From the NCBI RefSeq assembly GCF_017744255.1, contig NZ_JAGHQP010000012.1:26678-90677 (forward strand): a stretch of DNA of 64,000 bases. Direction: 5' to 3'. The notes under the pieces are model-generated. The model made no database searches. It was not told the origin of the DNA and saw only the letters and a list, made by a program, of their open reading frames with translations. Shown here one piece after another: positions 24,086 through 34,460 of this stretch; positions within the stretch are counted from its first letter, which is position 1; each line of letters starts with the position of its first letter. The stretch is from Brevundimonas sp. A19_0 (GTDB lineage: Bacteria; Pseudomonadota; Alphaproteobacteria; Caulobacterales; Caulobacteraceae). The position numbers and the translations under genes were made by a program.

Positions 24086-24936
24086 CAGGCCGGGCACCAG
24101 AAGGTCGAGCGACCGCCCTGGACCTCGCGCCGGATGACCGGATGGTCGCCATTGCGGCGACAGGGCTTTCCCTCCCGGCCATAGACATCAAAGCGGTGCT
24201 GGAAATAGCCCTGACCGCCCTCGGCATTGGCAAAGTCACGCAGGGTCGATCCGCCTGCCGCAATGGCTTCGGCCAGCACGTCGCGCACCGCCACCGTCAG
24301 CCGCTCCAGCCGCGCGGCCGACAGGCTGCCCGACGCGGCAAAGGGCGAGATCTGCGCCCGCCACAGCGCCTCGCACACATAGATATTGCCCAGCCCCGCC
24401 ACATGCCGCTGGTCCAGCAGGGCCACCTTGACCGGCTGGCTGCGGCCCCTGAAGCGGGCCTTCAGATGGTCGGCGGAAAAGCCGTTGCCCATCGGCTCGG
24501 GGCCCAGGTCGGCGAACCACGGATGCGCCTCGACCTCATCCGTGGGGATCAGGCCCATGAAGCCGAACCGGCGCGCATCGGCATAGCCAACCCGCGTGGC
24601 CGTCCCGTCTCGCGTGGCACACAGGCTGAGATGTTCGTGCGGCCCGCGCACCGGGGCGTCCGTTTCGAACTCGCCCAGCGGATCGCCGTCCAGGGTGAAG
24701 CGCCCGGTCATGCCCAGATGGGTGACCCAGGTCTCCCCCGTCGACAGCGGCATCTGCAGGTATTTGGCCCGGCGCCCGACCGACAGCACGGTCGCCCCCT
24801 CCAGCCGGTCCACGAACCGGTCGGGAAACGGAAAGCGCAGATCGGCGCGGTTCTGGCGCACGCGACCGAGCGTAGCTCCGGCCAGCACCGGCTCCAGACC
24901 CCGCCTGACGGTTTCGACCTCGGGAAGTTCGGGCAT
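24073..24936 (-). CDS. mutM: Formamidopyrimidine-DNA glycosylase
   Basis: The 287-residue protein starts MPELPEVETVRRGLEPVL, so the catalytic Pro2 and Glu3 become the mature N-terminus. The H2TH region is LLDQRHVAGLGNIYVCEALW, and the C-terminal zinc finger (CRRNGDHPVIRRE, then FWCPACQRR) is complete with its terminal Arg pair. It excises 8-oxoguanine and FaPy lesions and nicks the strand. The longer reading frame upstream of 24936 is rejected because Pro2 is essential in this family. Confidence 0.96.
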   Translation of the reverse strand: MPELPEVETVRRGLEPVLAGATLGRVRQNRADLRFPFPDRFVDRLEGATVLSVGRRAKYLQMPLSTGETWVTHLGMTGRFTLDGDPLGEFETDAPVRGPHEHLSLCATRDGTATRVGYADARRFGFMGLIPTDEVEAHPWFADLGPEPMGNGFSADHLKARFRGRSQPVKVALLDQRHVAGLGNIYVCEALWRAQISPFAASGSLSAARLERLTVAVRDVLAEAIAAGGSTLRDFANAEGGQGYFQHRFDVYGREGKPCRRNGDHPVIRREVQGGRSTFWCPACQRR

Positions 24937-25049
24937 TGCATTGGCCTCAGGAGCAACTGCCCGGTCCCTAGCAGACGGGCAACGCCAGCGACACGCCGAA
25001 AGGTCAGCCTGTCGCTTGGCTAGCCGGGCAAGGGTGCTATTTCTCGCCC

Positions 25050-25847
25050 ATGACCCTGTTTGAGCGGATCGACCCGACACGCACCTGGCCCGGCTTTCTG
25101 GCCACGGCGGGCGCAGGTCTGACGGCCCTGTTCGTCTTTCTGGAGCCCACGCCGACGCAGGTGTTGAGTGCGCCCGCGCTGATCGCCTTCTGGGGCGTCC
25201 ACGTCTTCCTCTTTCTCGCACTCGCCCAGGGGGCGCAGGTCCTCGTCTCCCGCCATGTCGCGCCCAGAGCGAACCCATGGGCCGCGATCGCGGTGGCGGG
25301 AATCCTGGCGTCGACCTTGCTGACTCCGATGGCCCTGCTGCTCGACCATTTGATAGTCGCCCCCCTCGATCCCGCCGAAGCGAGCGGCTGGACCTGGGCC
25401 GGACTGATCGAGGAATGGGCCAGCCTGGCCGCCCCCGCGACCCTGGTCTGGCTGGGCCTCAACGCCGCGCGGTTTCTGCGGCTGCCCGACCCGGCGCCAT
25501 CGTCGACGCCAGAGGGCGCCGGTCAGGGCGCGGAGCCGGGCTTCATGCGGCGGCTTCCGCCGGGCCGGCGCGGGCAACTCGTCGCGCTCAGCGCAGAGCT
25601 TCATTATCTGAGGGTCTATACGACCCTGGGCGACAGCCTCATCCTGCAGGGCTTCGGCGAGGCCCTTGAGCAATTGGACCCGAACGCCGGGGTCCGCATC
25701 CATCGCTCGCACTGGATCGACCCGGCGTACGTGGTCGACGTACTGCGGGCGCGGGGCCGCACGAGCGTGCGCCTGTCCAACGGTCTTGTCCTGCCGATTG
25801 CACGAAACCGGCGGGCCGAGGTGGCCGCCAACCTCGCGCGGGCCTGA
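25050..25847 (+). CDS. Membrane-bound LytTR-domain transcription regulator
   Basis: The 265-residue protein has four hydrophobic segments in the N-terminal half (about 15-35, 42-62, 75-97 and 112-135), a Pro/Gly linker (about 148-168) and a C-terminal LytTR DNA-binding domain (about 170-262: LVALSAELHYLRVYTT, then HRSHWIDPAYVVDVLRARG and a final LPIARNRRAEVAAN). It lacks a receiver domain, so signals probably come through the membrane part. Immediately after the stop codon lies an array of four short direct repeats with 20-21 bp phasing, just what LytTR dimers bind; the downstream PAP2/glycosyltransferase genes are likely targets (inference). Confidence 0.85.
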   Translation: MTLFERIDPTRTWPGFLATAGAGLTALFVFLEPTPTQVLSAPALIAFWGVHVFLFLALAQGAQVLVSRHVAPRANPWAAIAVAGILASTLLTPMALLLDHLIVAPLDPAEASGWTWAGLIEEWASLAAPATLVWLGLNAARFLRLPDPAPSSTPEGAGQGAEPGFMRRLPPGRRGQLVALSAELHYLRVYTTLGDSLILQGFGEALEQLDPNAGVRIHRSHWIDPAYVVDVLRARGRTSVRLSNGLVLPIARNRRAEVAANLARA

Positions 25848-25920
25848 CCTTTCATGAGGCCGGGCGCGCCTTTCGTGCCCTGATCGCGCCACTCGTGCAG
25901 TCGGGGCGACCGTTCGTGCA
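25848..25920 (+). promoter_or_regulatory. Four-copy direct repeat array, probable LytTR operator
   Basis: Four copies of a YTCRTG core occur at 25851-25856 (TTCATG), 25872-25877 (TTCGTG), 25892-25897 (CTCGTG) and 25913-25918 (TTCGTG), each preceded by CC two or three bases away. The steps are 21, 20 and 21 bp, two helical turns each. The array starts at the LytTR stop codon and lies upstream of the PAP2 gene. LytTR proteins bind tandem repeats of this phasing. Confidence 0.55.
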
Positions 25921-26185
25921 TTCACGTTAGCCGGGCCTCCCGGCCTCCCACATCAGTCCTTCCCGTACCGCAAGCGCCAGCCCGGACGGCAAGACCGATG
26001 AGCTCCCCGACATGAGTCCGCGACCTGCGGACACGCTGGACCTGTCCCCGCCGTCAGTCCGACCCGGGACGGCCTGCAACGGAACCGGCGCCGAAACGAC
26101 ACCGGATCCACATGGATCGGTGACGCGGGCGCCGCACGAGTCAGGCATTCGCATTCCCCGGGCGACGTCCGGTTCGGGGAAATCG

Positions 26186-27010
26186 ATGACGCATGTGCAG
26201 ACGCTGTCCGGCGCGGGCCCGGTCGATCGATGGACCGCAGCCCGGCACGGCCTGCGCCGGGAATTCCGGCGGCTCAGACTGTCGTTGGCCGCGGGCGTCG
26301 ACACCGCCTCACCCGTGACCGCCTCCCTCGTCGCGACAGTGATGCTGTCGGGCTTTTTCATCCTGTTGCCGGGCGTCGACCTGGCCGTCACCCAGGTCTT
26401 CTTTGACGCCGAGCGGGGGTTCGTCGCCGCCTCTGACCCCGCGCTCAAGGCGCTGCGAGCCTCGTCGACCTGGGTTATGGGGCTCGTACTGATGGGACTG
26501 ATTGTCGCTGCCGTCCGAGGCGTCTGGACCCGCCGCCACGAGGCGAAGAAGGCGCTGTTCCTCATCGCCGGCCTGGCCATGGCCTCGGGTCTGATTGTCA
26601 ACGGGCTGTTCAAGTCCAGCTGGGGGCGGGCCCGCCCGATCCAGATCGAGACATTCGGCGGCGAGGCTGCGTTCACGCGGGCCTGGGCGATCACGGACCA
26701 GTGCGCCTCCAACTGTTCCTTTGTCTCGGGCGAAGCGTCGTCCGCCGCCTGGATCGCGGCGGCAGCGGTCGTCATGACGCCGCAACCGTGGCGGGCCATC
26801 CTGATCCCGACCGCCTTCGCCTACGCCGCCGCCCTTTCGTTCAACCGCCTGGTGTTCGGCGGTCACTTCCTGTCGGACATCGTGTTGTCATGGGCCATCA
26901 CCGCTCTGGTTCTCTGTCTGCTGCATCGCCTGATGCTCCACTGCCCCGTGGCGGCGCGCCGGGCGCGTCGGAGACGTCGGGCGCGGCAGGGCGACCCCGC
27001 CCTGGCCTGA
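26186..27010 (+). CDS. PAP2-family membrane phosphatase
   Basis: The 274-residue integral membrane protein has about six hydrophobic helices. PAP2 motif 1 is KSSWGRARP, the motif 2 region reads SFVSGEASSAAW (the usual PSGH His is replaced by Glu), and motif 3 is NRLVFGGHFLSDI with the catalytic-type His and Asp. Such enzymes act on lipid phosphates, for example undecaprenyl diphosphate, phosphatidylglycerol phosphate or lipid A. The ATG at 26186 with GGGGA ahead is preferred over 26012; the extra 58 residues are low-complexity. The 3' end overlaps the glycosyltransferase gene by about 120 bases, suggesting coupling. The role in lipid A or envelope modification is inferred from the pairing. 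Confidence 0.8.
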   Translation: MTHVQTLSGAGPVDRWTAARHGLRREFRRLRLSLAAGVDTASPVTASLVATVMLSGFFILLPGVDLAVTQVFFDAERGFVAASDPALKALRASSTWVMGLVLMGLIVAAVRGVWTRRHEAKKALFLIAGLAMASGLIVNGLFKSSWGRARPIQIETFGGEAAFTRAWAITDQCASNCSFVSGEASSAAWIAAAAVVMTPQPWRAILIPTAFAYAAALSFNRLVFGGHFLSDIVLSWAITALVLCLLHRLMLHCPVAARRARRRRRARQGDPALA

Positions 27011-28479
27011 TCCCCCTGGGCCTGGTCGGGGCGGTCGTGGTCCTGACCGCCGTGCGACTGATCGGTCTGTGGACCGCCCGGACCGACCTCTATGTCGATG
27101 AGGCCCAGTACTGGGCGTGGAGCCAGGACCTCGCCTGGGGCTATTTTTCCAAGCCCCCGTTCCTGGCCTGGATGATCGCGGCGGCCGAGCCCCTGTGCGG
27201 GTCGACCGAGGCCTGCGTCAGGGCCCCCTCGACGCTCAGCTGGGCGGTGACCACCCTTGCTGTTTCAGCGGCCGCCGCCACCCTCGGGGGGCGCAGGGCG
27301 GCCTGGTGGGCGGGCCTCGGCGTGCTGCTGGCCCCCGGCGCGGCCTTCTCGGCGCGGATCGCCTCGACCGACGCACCGCTGTTGATGTTCTGGGCGCTGA
27401 CTGTGCTGGCCTTCCTGCGGCTCCGGGCGGGGAGCGGCCGGGGCTGGCTGGCCCTGATGGCCGTGTCCTTCGGCCTCGGCCTGCTCTCCAAATATGCCAT
27501 GGCCTATCTGCTGCCCTGTCTGGCGATCGCGGCGCTGGTCGACGCTGACAGCCGACGGACCCTCCGGCGGCCCGACGTCTGGCTGGCCCTCGCCGTCGGT
27601 CTGCTGATCTTCAGTCCCAACCTCGCCTGGAATGCCCTGAACGGCGCCGTCACCTTACAGCACACGGCCGACAATGCCCGGGGCGAGGGTCTGGGGCTGG
27701 ACGTCGGCAGCGGCCTTGAGTTCATCGCCGCCCAATTCCTTCTGGCCGGACCGGTGGTATTGGCCGCAGTTGCCATGGCGGCTGTTCGCCCCTCCACGGT
27801 CCGCCCGGACGAGCGGATGATGATGGCTCTGTCGCTCCCGGTCCTCCTGGCTCTGACGGCGCTGGCCCTTCTTGGCCGGGCCCATGCCAACTGGGCGGCT
27901 ACCGCCCTGATCGCCGTCTGGGTCTTGAGCGGGCTGCTGTTTGCACGGAACCGCCTCCAGCTCTGGCCGGTCGCCGGGCTGCTTCTCGGGGTGGCGCTTC
28001 AGGCTGTGCTGCTGATGGGGGATGCCCGGCCGGACCGGGTCGGCGTGCCCGGGAGCGAGCCGTACAAACAGGTCCGCGGCTGGTCCGACCTGTCCCATGC
28101 GGTCGCAAGACAGGCTCGGGAACAGGGTGTCAGCACCGTGATCGCCGAGACGCGGGCCGATGCCGCCCAGCTGACCTACTACCTTCGGAACAGCCCCCTT
28201 CACGTCCGCGTCTGGCGGCCCCCGGCAGGAGAGGCCCCGGAGAACTACTATGAAATGACACGGGCCCTTGAGGCCGCCGACGCAGGCCGCCCCGCCCTGC
28301 TGGCCACGGCCTGTCCAGTCAGTGATCGCCTTCCGCACGCACGCCGCCTCTCCCCCGTCACTGTGAGAACAGGACCGACCGGTCGCCGGACGCATCATAT
28401 GTTCGTGGTGACCGACGGGTCCGTCAGTCGGCCGCCCCCGTGCACCTCAGGCCCGGCGCCGGCCCCGGACGCCTCCTGA
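26890..28479 (+). CDS. ArnT-like membrane glycosyltransferase (PMT_2 family)
   Basis: The protein has about ten hydrophobic segments and the GT-83/PMT signature TDLYVDEAQYWAWSQDLAWG followed by SKPPFLAWMIA (the Asp-Glu pair is catalytic in the family), then ASTDAPLLMFW. These enzymes move a sugar from a polyprenyl-phosphate donor to lipid A or protein. The C-terminal periplasmic region is short. The conserved part begins at about 27007 right at the PAP2 stop; the first in-frame ATG is 26890, inside the PAP2 gene, so the start is uncertain (a CTG at 27007 is also possible). Cotranscription with the PAP2 gene is very likely. Confidence 0.82.
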   Translation: MGHHRSGSLSAASPDAPLPRGGAPGASETSGAAGRPRPGLIPLGLVGAVVVLTAVRLIGLWTARTDLYVDEAQYWAWSQDLAWGYFSKPPFLAWMIAAAEPLCGSTEACVRAPSTLSWAVTTLAVSAAAATLGGRRAAWWAGLGVLLAPGAAFSARIASTDAPLLMFWALTVLAFLRLRAGSGRGWLALMAVSFGLGLLSKYAMAYLLPCLAIAALVDADSRRTLRRPDVWLALAVGLLIFSPNLAWNALNGAVTLQHTADNARGEGLGLDVGSGLEFIAAQFLLAGPVVLAAVAMAAVRPSTVRPDERMMMALSLPVLLALTALALLGRAHANWAATALIAVWVLSGLLFARNRLQLWPVAGLLLGVALQAVLLMGDARPDRVGVPGSEPYKQVRGWSDLSHAVARQAREQGVSTVIAETRADAAQLTYYLRNSPLHVRVWRPPAGEAPENYYEMTRALEAADAGRPALLATACPVSDRLPHARRLSPVTVRTGPTGRRTHHMFVVTDGSVSRPPPCTSGPAPAPDAS

Positions 28480-28609
28480 CGGTTTCGAGCCCGGAAAGGT
28501 GAGGTCTGACCCGCCTCAGCCTTTTGCGACGGAGGGGCCAGGCGGTCCGCAAATCCTGTTGTCGGGACGCGCTTCCCGGGCCTAGGTTCACCGCAACGAG
28601 GGGACCATC

Positions 28610-30664
28610 ATGACCGACATCGATACGTCTGCGCCCGGCAAGCGCCGGCGCCTTGAACTGACGCTCCGCGCGCTCGTGCTGGGCTGCGTGCTGGCGGTGA
28701 TCTTCACCGCCGCCAACACCTATCTGGGGCTCAAGGTCGGCCTGACCTTCGCCTCGGCCATTCCGGCGGCGGTCATCTCCATGGCCCTGCTGCGCGGCTT
28801 CCACACCTCGACCATCTGGGAAAACATGACGGTCCAGACCGTCGCCTCGGTCGGCGGCGCGATGAGCTCGATCATCTTCGTCCTGCCCGGTCTGGTGATG
28901 ATCGGCTGGTGGCTGGAATTCCCCTTCTGGATCTCGACCCTGATCTGCATCTTCGGCGGCATTCTGGGCGTGACCTTCTCCATCCCGCTGCGCCGGGCGC
29001 TCGTCACCGGGGGCGGCCTGCCCTATCCGGAAGGCGTCGCCGCCGCCGAGGTGCTGAAGGTCGGCTCGCGCGGCGCCCAGCAGACCGAAAGCGCCGTCCG
29101 CGAGAACAAGGCCGGCCTGCTGGTCGTGGTCGTCGGCGCCGTGATCTCGGCCGTCTATGCCTGGCTGATCGCCGCCCGCGCCTTTGCCGGAGAGGCCGCC
29201 CGCTACTTCAAACTGCCGGCCGCGCTGGGCGGCGGCGCGACGGGCATGGGCTTTGGCATGCAGTTCGCCCTGCTGGGTGCGGGCCATCTGATCGGCCTGT
29301 CGGTCGGTCTGGCCCAGCTGTTCGGCCTGATCCTGGCCTGGGCCATCGCCGTGCCGATCCTGACCTCGCCCGACACCATCGCCTGGCTGACCGCAATCGG
29401 CATTCCCTCGATCGCCGGCACCCTGCCGGCGGGCGTGTCCGCCGAGGAGCTGGCCGGGACCGTCTGGAGCCGCGAGGTCCGCTTCATGGGCGCCGGCGTG
29501 ATCGGCGTGGCCGCCATCTGGACCCTGATCAAGCTGGCCGGCCCCCTGATCGGCGGCCTGGCCTCGGCGCTCGCCGCCCAGGCCCGCCGCAATGAGGGTC
29601 TGGCCCTCGACATCACCGAACAGGACATTCCGATCCGGATCGTCGGCGGCCTGTCGCTGGCCGCGCTCGCGGGCATCACCGCCGTGCTGGCCTGGTTCGC
29701 CCAGACCACGCCCGTGCTGGCCGGATCGACCGCCATGCTGGTCGCCGGCGGGCTGGTTTATGTGACCCTGATCGGCTTCGCCGTGGCGGCCATCTGCGGC
29801 TATATGGCCGGCCTGATCGGCTCGTCGAACAGCCCGGTCTCGGGCGTCGGCATCCTCGCCATCGTCATCGCCTCGGTGCTGATGCTGGGGGTCATGGCCG
29901 TATCCGGCGTACCCGCCGATCCCGCCATCATCGCCTTTGCCCTGATCGTCACTGCCGTGGTCTTTGCCGTCGCGGTCATCGCCAATGACAACCTCCAGGA
30001 CCTCAAGACCGGCCAGCTGGTCGGCGCCACCCCCTGGCGCCAGCAGACGGCCCTGATCGTCGGCGTGGTCGCCGGCGCCCTGGTCATCCCCTTCATCCTG
30101 AACCAGATGAACGGCGCCTTCGGCTTCGAGGGCGGCCCGCCCGGTATCGCCAACCAGCCGCTGGCCGCCCCCCAGGCCACCCTGATCTCGGCGCTCGCCC
30201 GCGGCGTGATCGGCGGCGACCTGCGCTGGGACCTGATCGGCCTCGGTGCCCTGATCGGCGTCGTCATCATCGTCCTCGACATCGTGCTGTCGGGCGCCAG
30301 CAAGGGCCGCATCAAGCTCCCGCCGCTGGCCGTCGGCATCGGCTTCTACCTGCCGGCCGCCGTCACCATGATGCTGGTCGTGGGCGCCGTCTGCGGCTGG
30401 CTGTATGACCGGGCCGTCTCGGGCACCCGCTTTGCCGATGTGGCGCGCCGCATGGGCGTGCTGCTGGCGTCCGGCCTGATCGTCGGCGAGAGCCTGTTCG
30501 GCGTCGTCTATGCCGGCATCATCGTCGCCACCCGCAACGAGGCGCCGCTGGCCCTCCTGCCCGAGGGCAGCGCCTGGCCGGCCATGACTGCGGGCATTGT
30601 CGCCTTCGTCGTCCTGACCTTCGCCCTCTACAGCTGGGTCCGCGGACGCTCGGCGAAAGTCTGA
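28610..30664 (+). CDS. OPT-family oligopeptide/metal-chelate transporter
   Basis: The 684-residue, highly hydrophobic protein has about 16 membrane segments. The OPT signature stretches NTYLGLKVGLTFASAIPAA near the N-terminus and YMAGLIGSSNSPVSGVGI in the middle identify the bacterial OPT (TIGR00733) branch. Members carry peptides or metal-siderophore chelates by proton symport; the substrate cannot be read here. Monocistronic in appearance, with a strong GC hairpin just after the stop. High GC and alanine-rich helices suit the host. Confidence 0.88.
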   Translation: MTDIDTSAPGKRRRLELTLRALVLGCVLAVIFTAANTYLGLKVGLTFASAIPAAVISMALLRGFHTSTIWENMTVQTVASVGGAMSSIIFVLPGLVMIGWWLEFPFWISTLICIFGGILGVTFSIPLRRALVTGGGLPYPEGVAAAEVLKVGSRGAQQTESAVRENKAGLLVVVVGAVISAVYAWLIAARAFAGEAARYFKLPAALGGGATGMGFGMQFALLGAGHLIGLSVGLAQLFGLILAWAIAVPILTSPDTIAWLTAIGIPSIAGTLPAGVSAEELAGTVWSREVRFMGAGVIGVAAIWTLIKLAGPLIGGLASALAAQARRNEGLALDITEQDIPIRIVGGLSLAALAGITAVLAWFAQTTPVLAGSTAMLVAGGLVYVTLIGFAVAAICGYMAGLIGSSNSPVSGVGILAIVIASVLMLGVMAVSGVPADPAIIAFALIVTAVVFAVAVIANDNLQDLKTGQLVGATPWRQQTALIVGVVAGALVIPFILNQMNGAFGFEGGPPGIANQPLAAPQATLISALARGVIGGDLRWDLIGLGALIGVVIIVLDIVLSGASKGRIKLPPLAVGIGFYLPAAVTMMLVVGAVCGWLYDRAVSGTRFADVARRMGVLLASGLIVGESLFGVVYAGIIVATRNEAPLALLPEGSAWPAMTAGIVAFVVLTFALYSWVRGRSAKV

Positions 30665-30669
30665 TCCCC

Positions 30670-30699
30670 GGCCCCGGCGTCCGGAGCGGCGCCGGGGCC
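30670..30699 (+). terminator. GC-rich hairpin after the OPT gene
   Basis: GGCCCCGGCG (30670-30679) pairs perfectly with CGCCGGGGCC (30690-30699) across a 10-base loop, six bases past the OPT stop. No T-tract follows, so it may work with Rho or merely protect the 3' end. Confidence 0.45.
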
Positions 30700-30834
30700 C
30701 CTCCTCCCCGACAATGAAAACCGGCGACGGCTGGCCTTTCGTCGCCCGGACCTGTATGAGGCGCGCGCTCCCCGCACCGTCGCCCTCACCCTGCGGCCCG
30801 CATCTGCCGGCCGCCCTGCACGTCTGATAGCTCC

Positions 30835-32667
<1,833 letters not shown>

Positions 32668-32692
32668 GGCCGGCGTTTCTACCGGACACGAA

Positions 32693-32722
32693 AAAGGGCG
32701 GCTCCGCAGGGAGCCGCCCTTT
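32693..32722. terminator. Bidirectional intrinsic terminator
   Basis: AAAGGGCGGCTCC (32693-32705) and GGAGCCGCCCTTT (32710-32722) form a perfect 13-bp stem with a four-base loop. T-rich sequence follows on both strands. It lies between convergent typA and the GlsB-type gene and can stop transcripts from both. Confidence 0.88.
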
Positions 32723-32744
32723 CTGTTTTCAGATCGTCAGCCGA

Positions 32745-32987
32745 TCAGGCGCGACGCTTCACCAGTCCCAGCAGGAACAGCAGGATGATGGCGCCGATGG
32801 TGGCGACGATGGTCGAACCGATCCAGCCACCCCAGGCAAAGCCGAGGGCATTGGCCAGGAAACCACCGATCACGGCACCCACGATACCGACGATCAGGTT
32901 GGTGAGAAGGCCGTGGCTGCGGCCCATGATCTGTTCAGCCAGCCAGCCGGCAATGATACCGACGATGATCCAGAAAATGATATTCAT
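32745..32987 (-). CDS. GlsB/YeaQ/YmgE-type small membrane protein
   Basis: The 80-residue protein starts MNIIFWIIVGIIAGWLAEQI and has three Gly-rich membrane helices plus a central RSHGLLTNLIVGIVGAVIGG, typical of the transglycosylase-associated (PF04226) family. The start is fixed by GGAAG at 32993-32997 upstream of ATG 32987; a longer frame reaching 33014 is not supported. The family is stress-induced in several bacteria, but its molecular function is unknown. Confidence 0.88.
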   Translation of the reverse strand: MNIIFWIIVGIIAGWLAEQIMGRSHGLLTNLIVGIVGAVIGGFLANALGFAWGGWIGSTIVATIGAIILLFLLGLVKRRA

Positions 32988-33181
32988 GTGAGCTTCCTTC
33001 CTTAGAGCGTCCAAGCTGAACCTTTAATGCGCGCCCCTGCCCCCGGGTTGCATGCAGGCCGCGCCCCATCGGGATTCGCATATCGTCGTCATTCCCCCGT
33101 CACGCGACCCCGGCACGAGGTTTGCCGCGTGAAGGGCGAGCCGTTCCGTTTCGGGACAGGTCGCAACATGGGGAAATGGCC

Positions 33182-33565
33182 ATGGCCACTGACATCGATC
33201 TTCACCTGGGGCGTCGCCTGCGCCGCCGCCGCCGCCTTCTGGGCCTGACGCAACAGCAGCTGGCCACCCAGGTCGGCATCCGCTTCCAGCAGATCCAGAA
33301 GTATGAGTGCGGCGCCAATCGCATCTCGGCGGCCCGCCTGTGGCAGCTGTCCGAGGCGCTGGAAACGCCCGTCAGCTATTTCTACGACGGCCTGACCGAG
33401 GCGCTGGAGCGCAGCGAGACCGCCGGCGGCGCCGGGGGCGAAATGTTCTCGCGCAAGGAAACCCTCGACCTGATCCAGGCCTACTACCAGCTGGGCGAGC
33501 GTCCGCGACGGCGCCTGCTGGATCTGGCCAAGTCGCTGCACTCTGAAGGCGACGCCGTAGCCTAG
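33182..33565 (+). CDS. XRE-family helix-turn-helix regulator
   Basis: The protein is about 127 residues from ATG 33182, which has GGGGA seven bases ahead; an ATG at 33176 is also possible. The N-terminal HTH (residues 5-60) reads GRRLRRRRRLLGLTQQQLAT, GIRFQQIQKYECGANRISAA, with W.LSEAL after it. The C-terminal helical tail has ETLDLIQAYYQLGERPRRRLLDLA. It belongs to the common alphaproteobacterial group that includes rhizobial PhrR/PraR-like regulators. Targets are unknown. The stop codon merges with the first arm of a palindromic repeat at 33564-33625. Confidence 0.85.
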   Translation: MATDIDLHLGRRLRRRRRLLGLTQQQLATQVGIRFQQIQKYECGANRISAARLWQLSEALETPVSYFYDGLTEALERSETAGGAGGEMFSRKETLDLIQAYYQLGERPRRRLLDLAKSLHSEGDAVA

Positions 33566-33625
33566 AGCCTGATCGTTTGAGACAGAACCCTGGCGGGGTT
33601 CTGGTGAAAGCGTGAATCATGCTCT
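33564..33625. repeat. Nested palindromic intergenic element
   Basis: The outer arms AGAGCCTGATCG (33564-33575) and GAATCATGCTCT (33614-33625) are imperfect inverted repeats. The inner arms CAGAACCC (33583-33590) and GGGTTCTG (33596-33603) are a perfect 8-bp stem. The layout resembles REP/RIME-type palindromes common between genes in alphaproteobacteria. It may also end the XRE transcript. Confidence 0.5.
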
Positions 33626-33674
33626 CGCAGAATGCGGGTGACGACGGGCGGCGGCGTCTGTATGCCGCCCACCC

Positions 33675-34460
33675 ATGACCGCACATGAAGCCTTCGCCCT
33701 CGAGCTCGCTCGCGTCGCCGCCGACGTGACCCTGCCCCTGTTCCGCACGGGGGCCGTCGCCGAGGACAAGGGCGAACCGGGCGCCTTCGACCCGGTGACC
33801 GAGGCCGACCGGGGCGCCGAGGCGGCCATGCGCCGCCTGATCGAGGCCCACTTTCCCGAGCACGGCATCGTCGGCGAGGAATATGGCGCCGACCGCCCGG
33901 ACGCCGAATATGTCTGGGTCCTGGATCCTGTCGACGGCACCCGCGCCTTCGTCGCCGGCCTGCCGCTGTGGACCACATTGATCGGCCTGACCCATCGGGG
34001 ACGCCCCGTGGTGGGGGCTGTCGCCCAGCCCTATCTCGACGAGGTCTTCCTCGGCGGGCCGTCCGGCGCGCGCTGCGTCACGCGGGGAGCCGAGACGCCG
34101 ATCGCCACCCGCCCCTGTCCGAGACTGAATGACGCGGTCATCGCCACCACCGACCCGGACATCTTCACCGGGGCCGAGCTGGGTGGCTGGCGACAGGTCC
34201 GCGCCACCGCCCGCCTCGCCCGGCTGGGCTGCGACGCCTATGCCTATGCCATGCTGGCCTCGGGCCACATCGACCTGGTGGCCGAGACGGGCCTCAAGCC
34301 CTGGGACTGGACGGCTCTGGTCGCCCTGATCGAGGCCGCGGGCGGGCGGGTCACCGACTGGCTGGGCGAAACGCCCTGTGACGATGGCCGCATTCTGGCT
34401 GTCGGCGATGCCGCCCTCACGGATCAGGCGCTGCTCACCCTCCGCCGCGCGGTCGGCTAG
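33675..34460 (+). CDS. hisN: Histidinol-phosphatase, inositol monophosphatase family
   Basis: The 261-residue protein has the IMPase-fold metal site: FDPVTEADRGAE, GEEYG, and WVLDPVDGTRAFVAGLPLWTT, plus the C-terminal GLKPWDWTALVALIEAAGG. The RAFVAGLPLW run is characteristic of the HisN-type histidinol-phosphatases (EC 3.1.3.15) rather than inositol-specific enzymes. The step is dephosphorylation of L-histidinol phosphate in histidine synthesis. No other his genes are adjacent. The stop overlaps convergent rarD by four bases. Confidence 0.85.
   Translation: MTAHEAFALELARVAADVTLPLFRTGAVAEDKGEPGAFDPVTEADRGAEAAMRRLIEAHFPEHGIVGEEYGADRPDAEYVWVLDPVDGTRAFVAGLPLWTTLIGLTHRGRPVVGAVAQPYLDEVFLGGPSGARCVTRGAETPIATRPCPRLNDAVIATTDPDIFTGAELGGWRQVRATARLARLGCDAYAYAMLASGHIDLVAETGLKPWDWTALVALIEAAGGRVTDWLGETPCDDGRILAVGDAALTDQALLTLRRAVG

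Noticed and set aside
25848..25920. Repeat array as CRISPR
   Set aside because: Units are only about 6-12 bp with no true spacers and no cas genes.
25020..25925. Large minus-strand frame opposite the LytTR gene
   Set aside because: It is the antisense of a clear LytTR protein and has only low-complexity translation.
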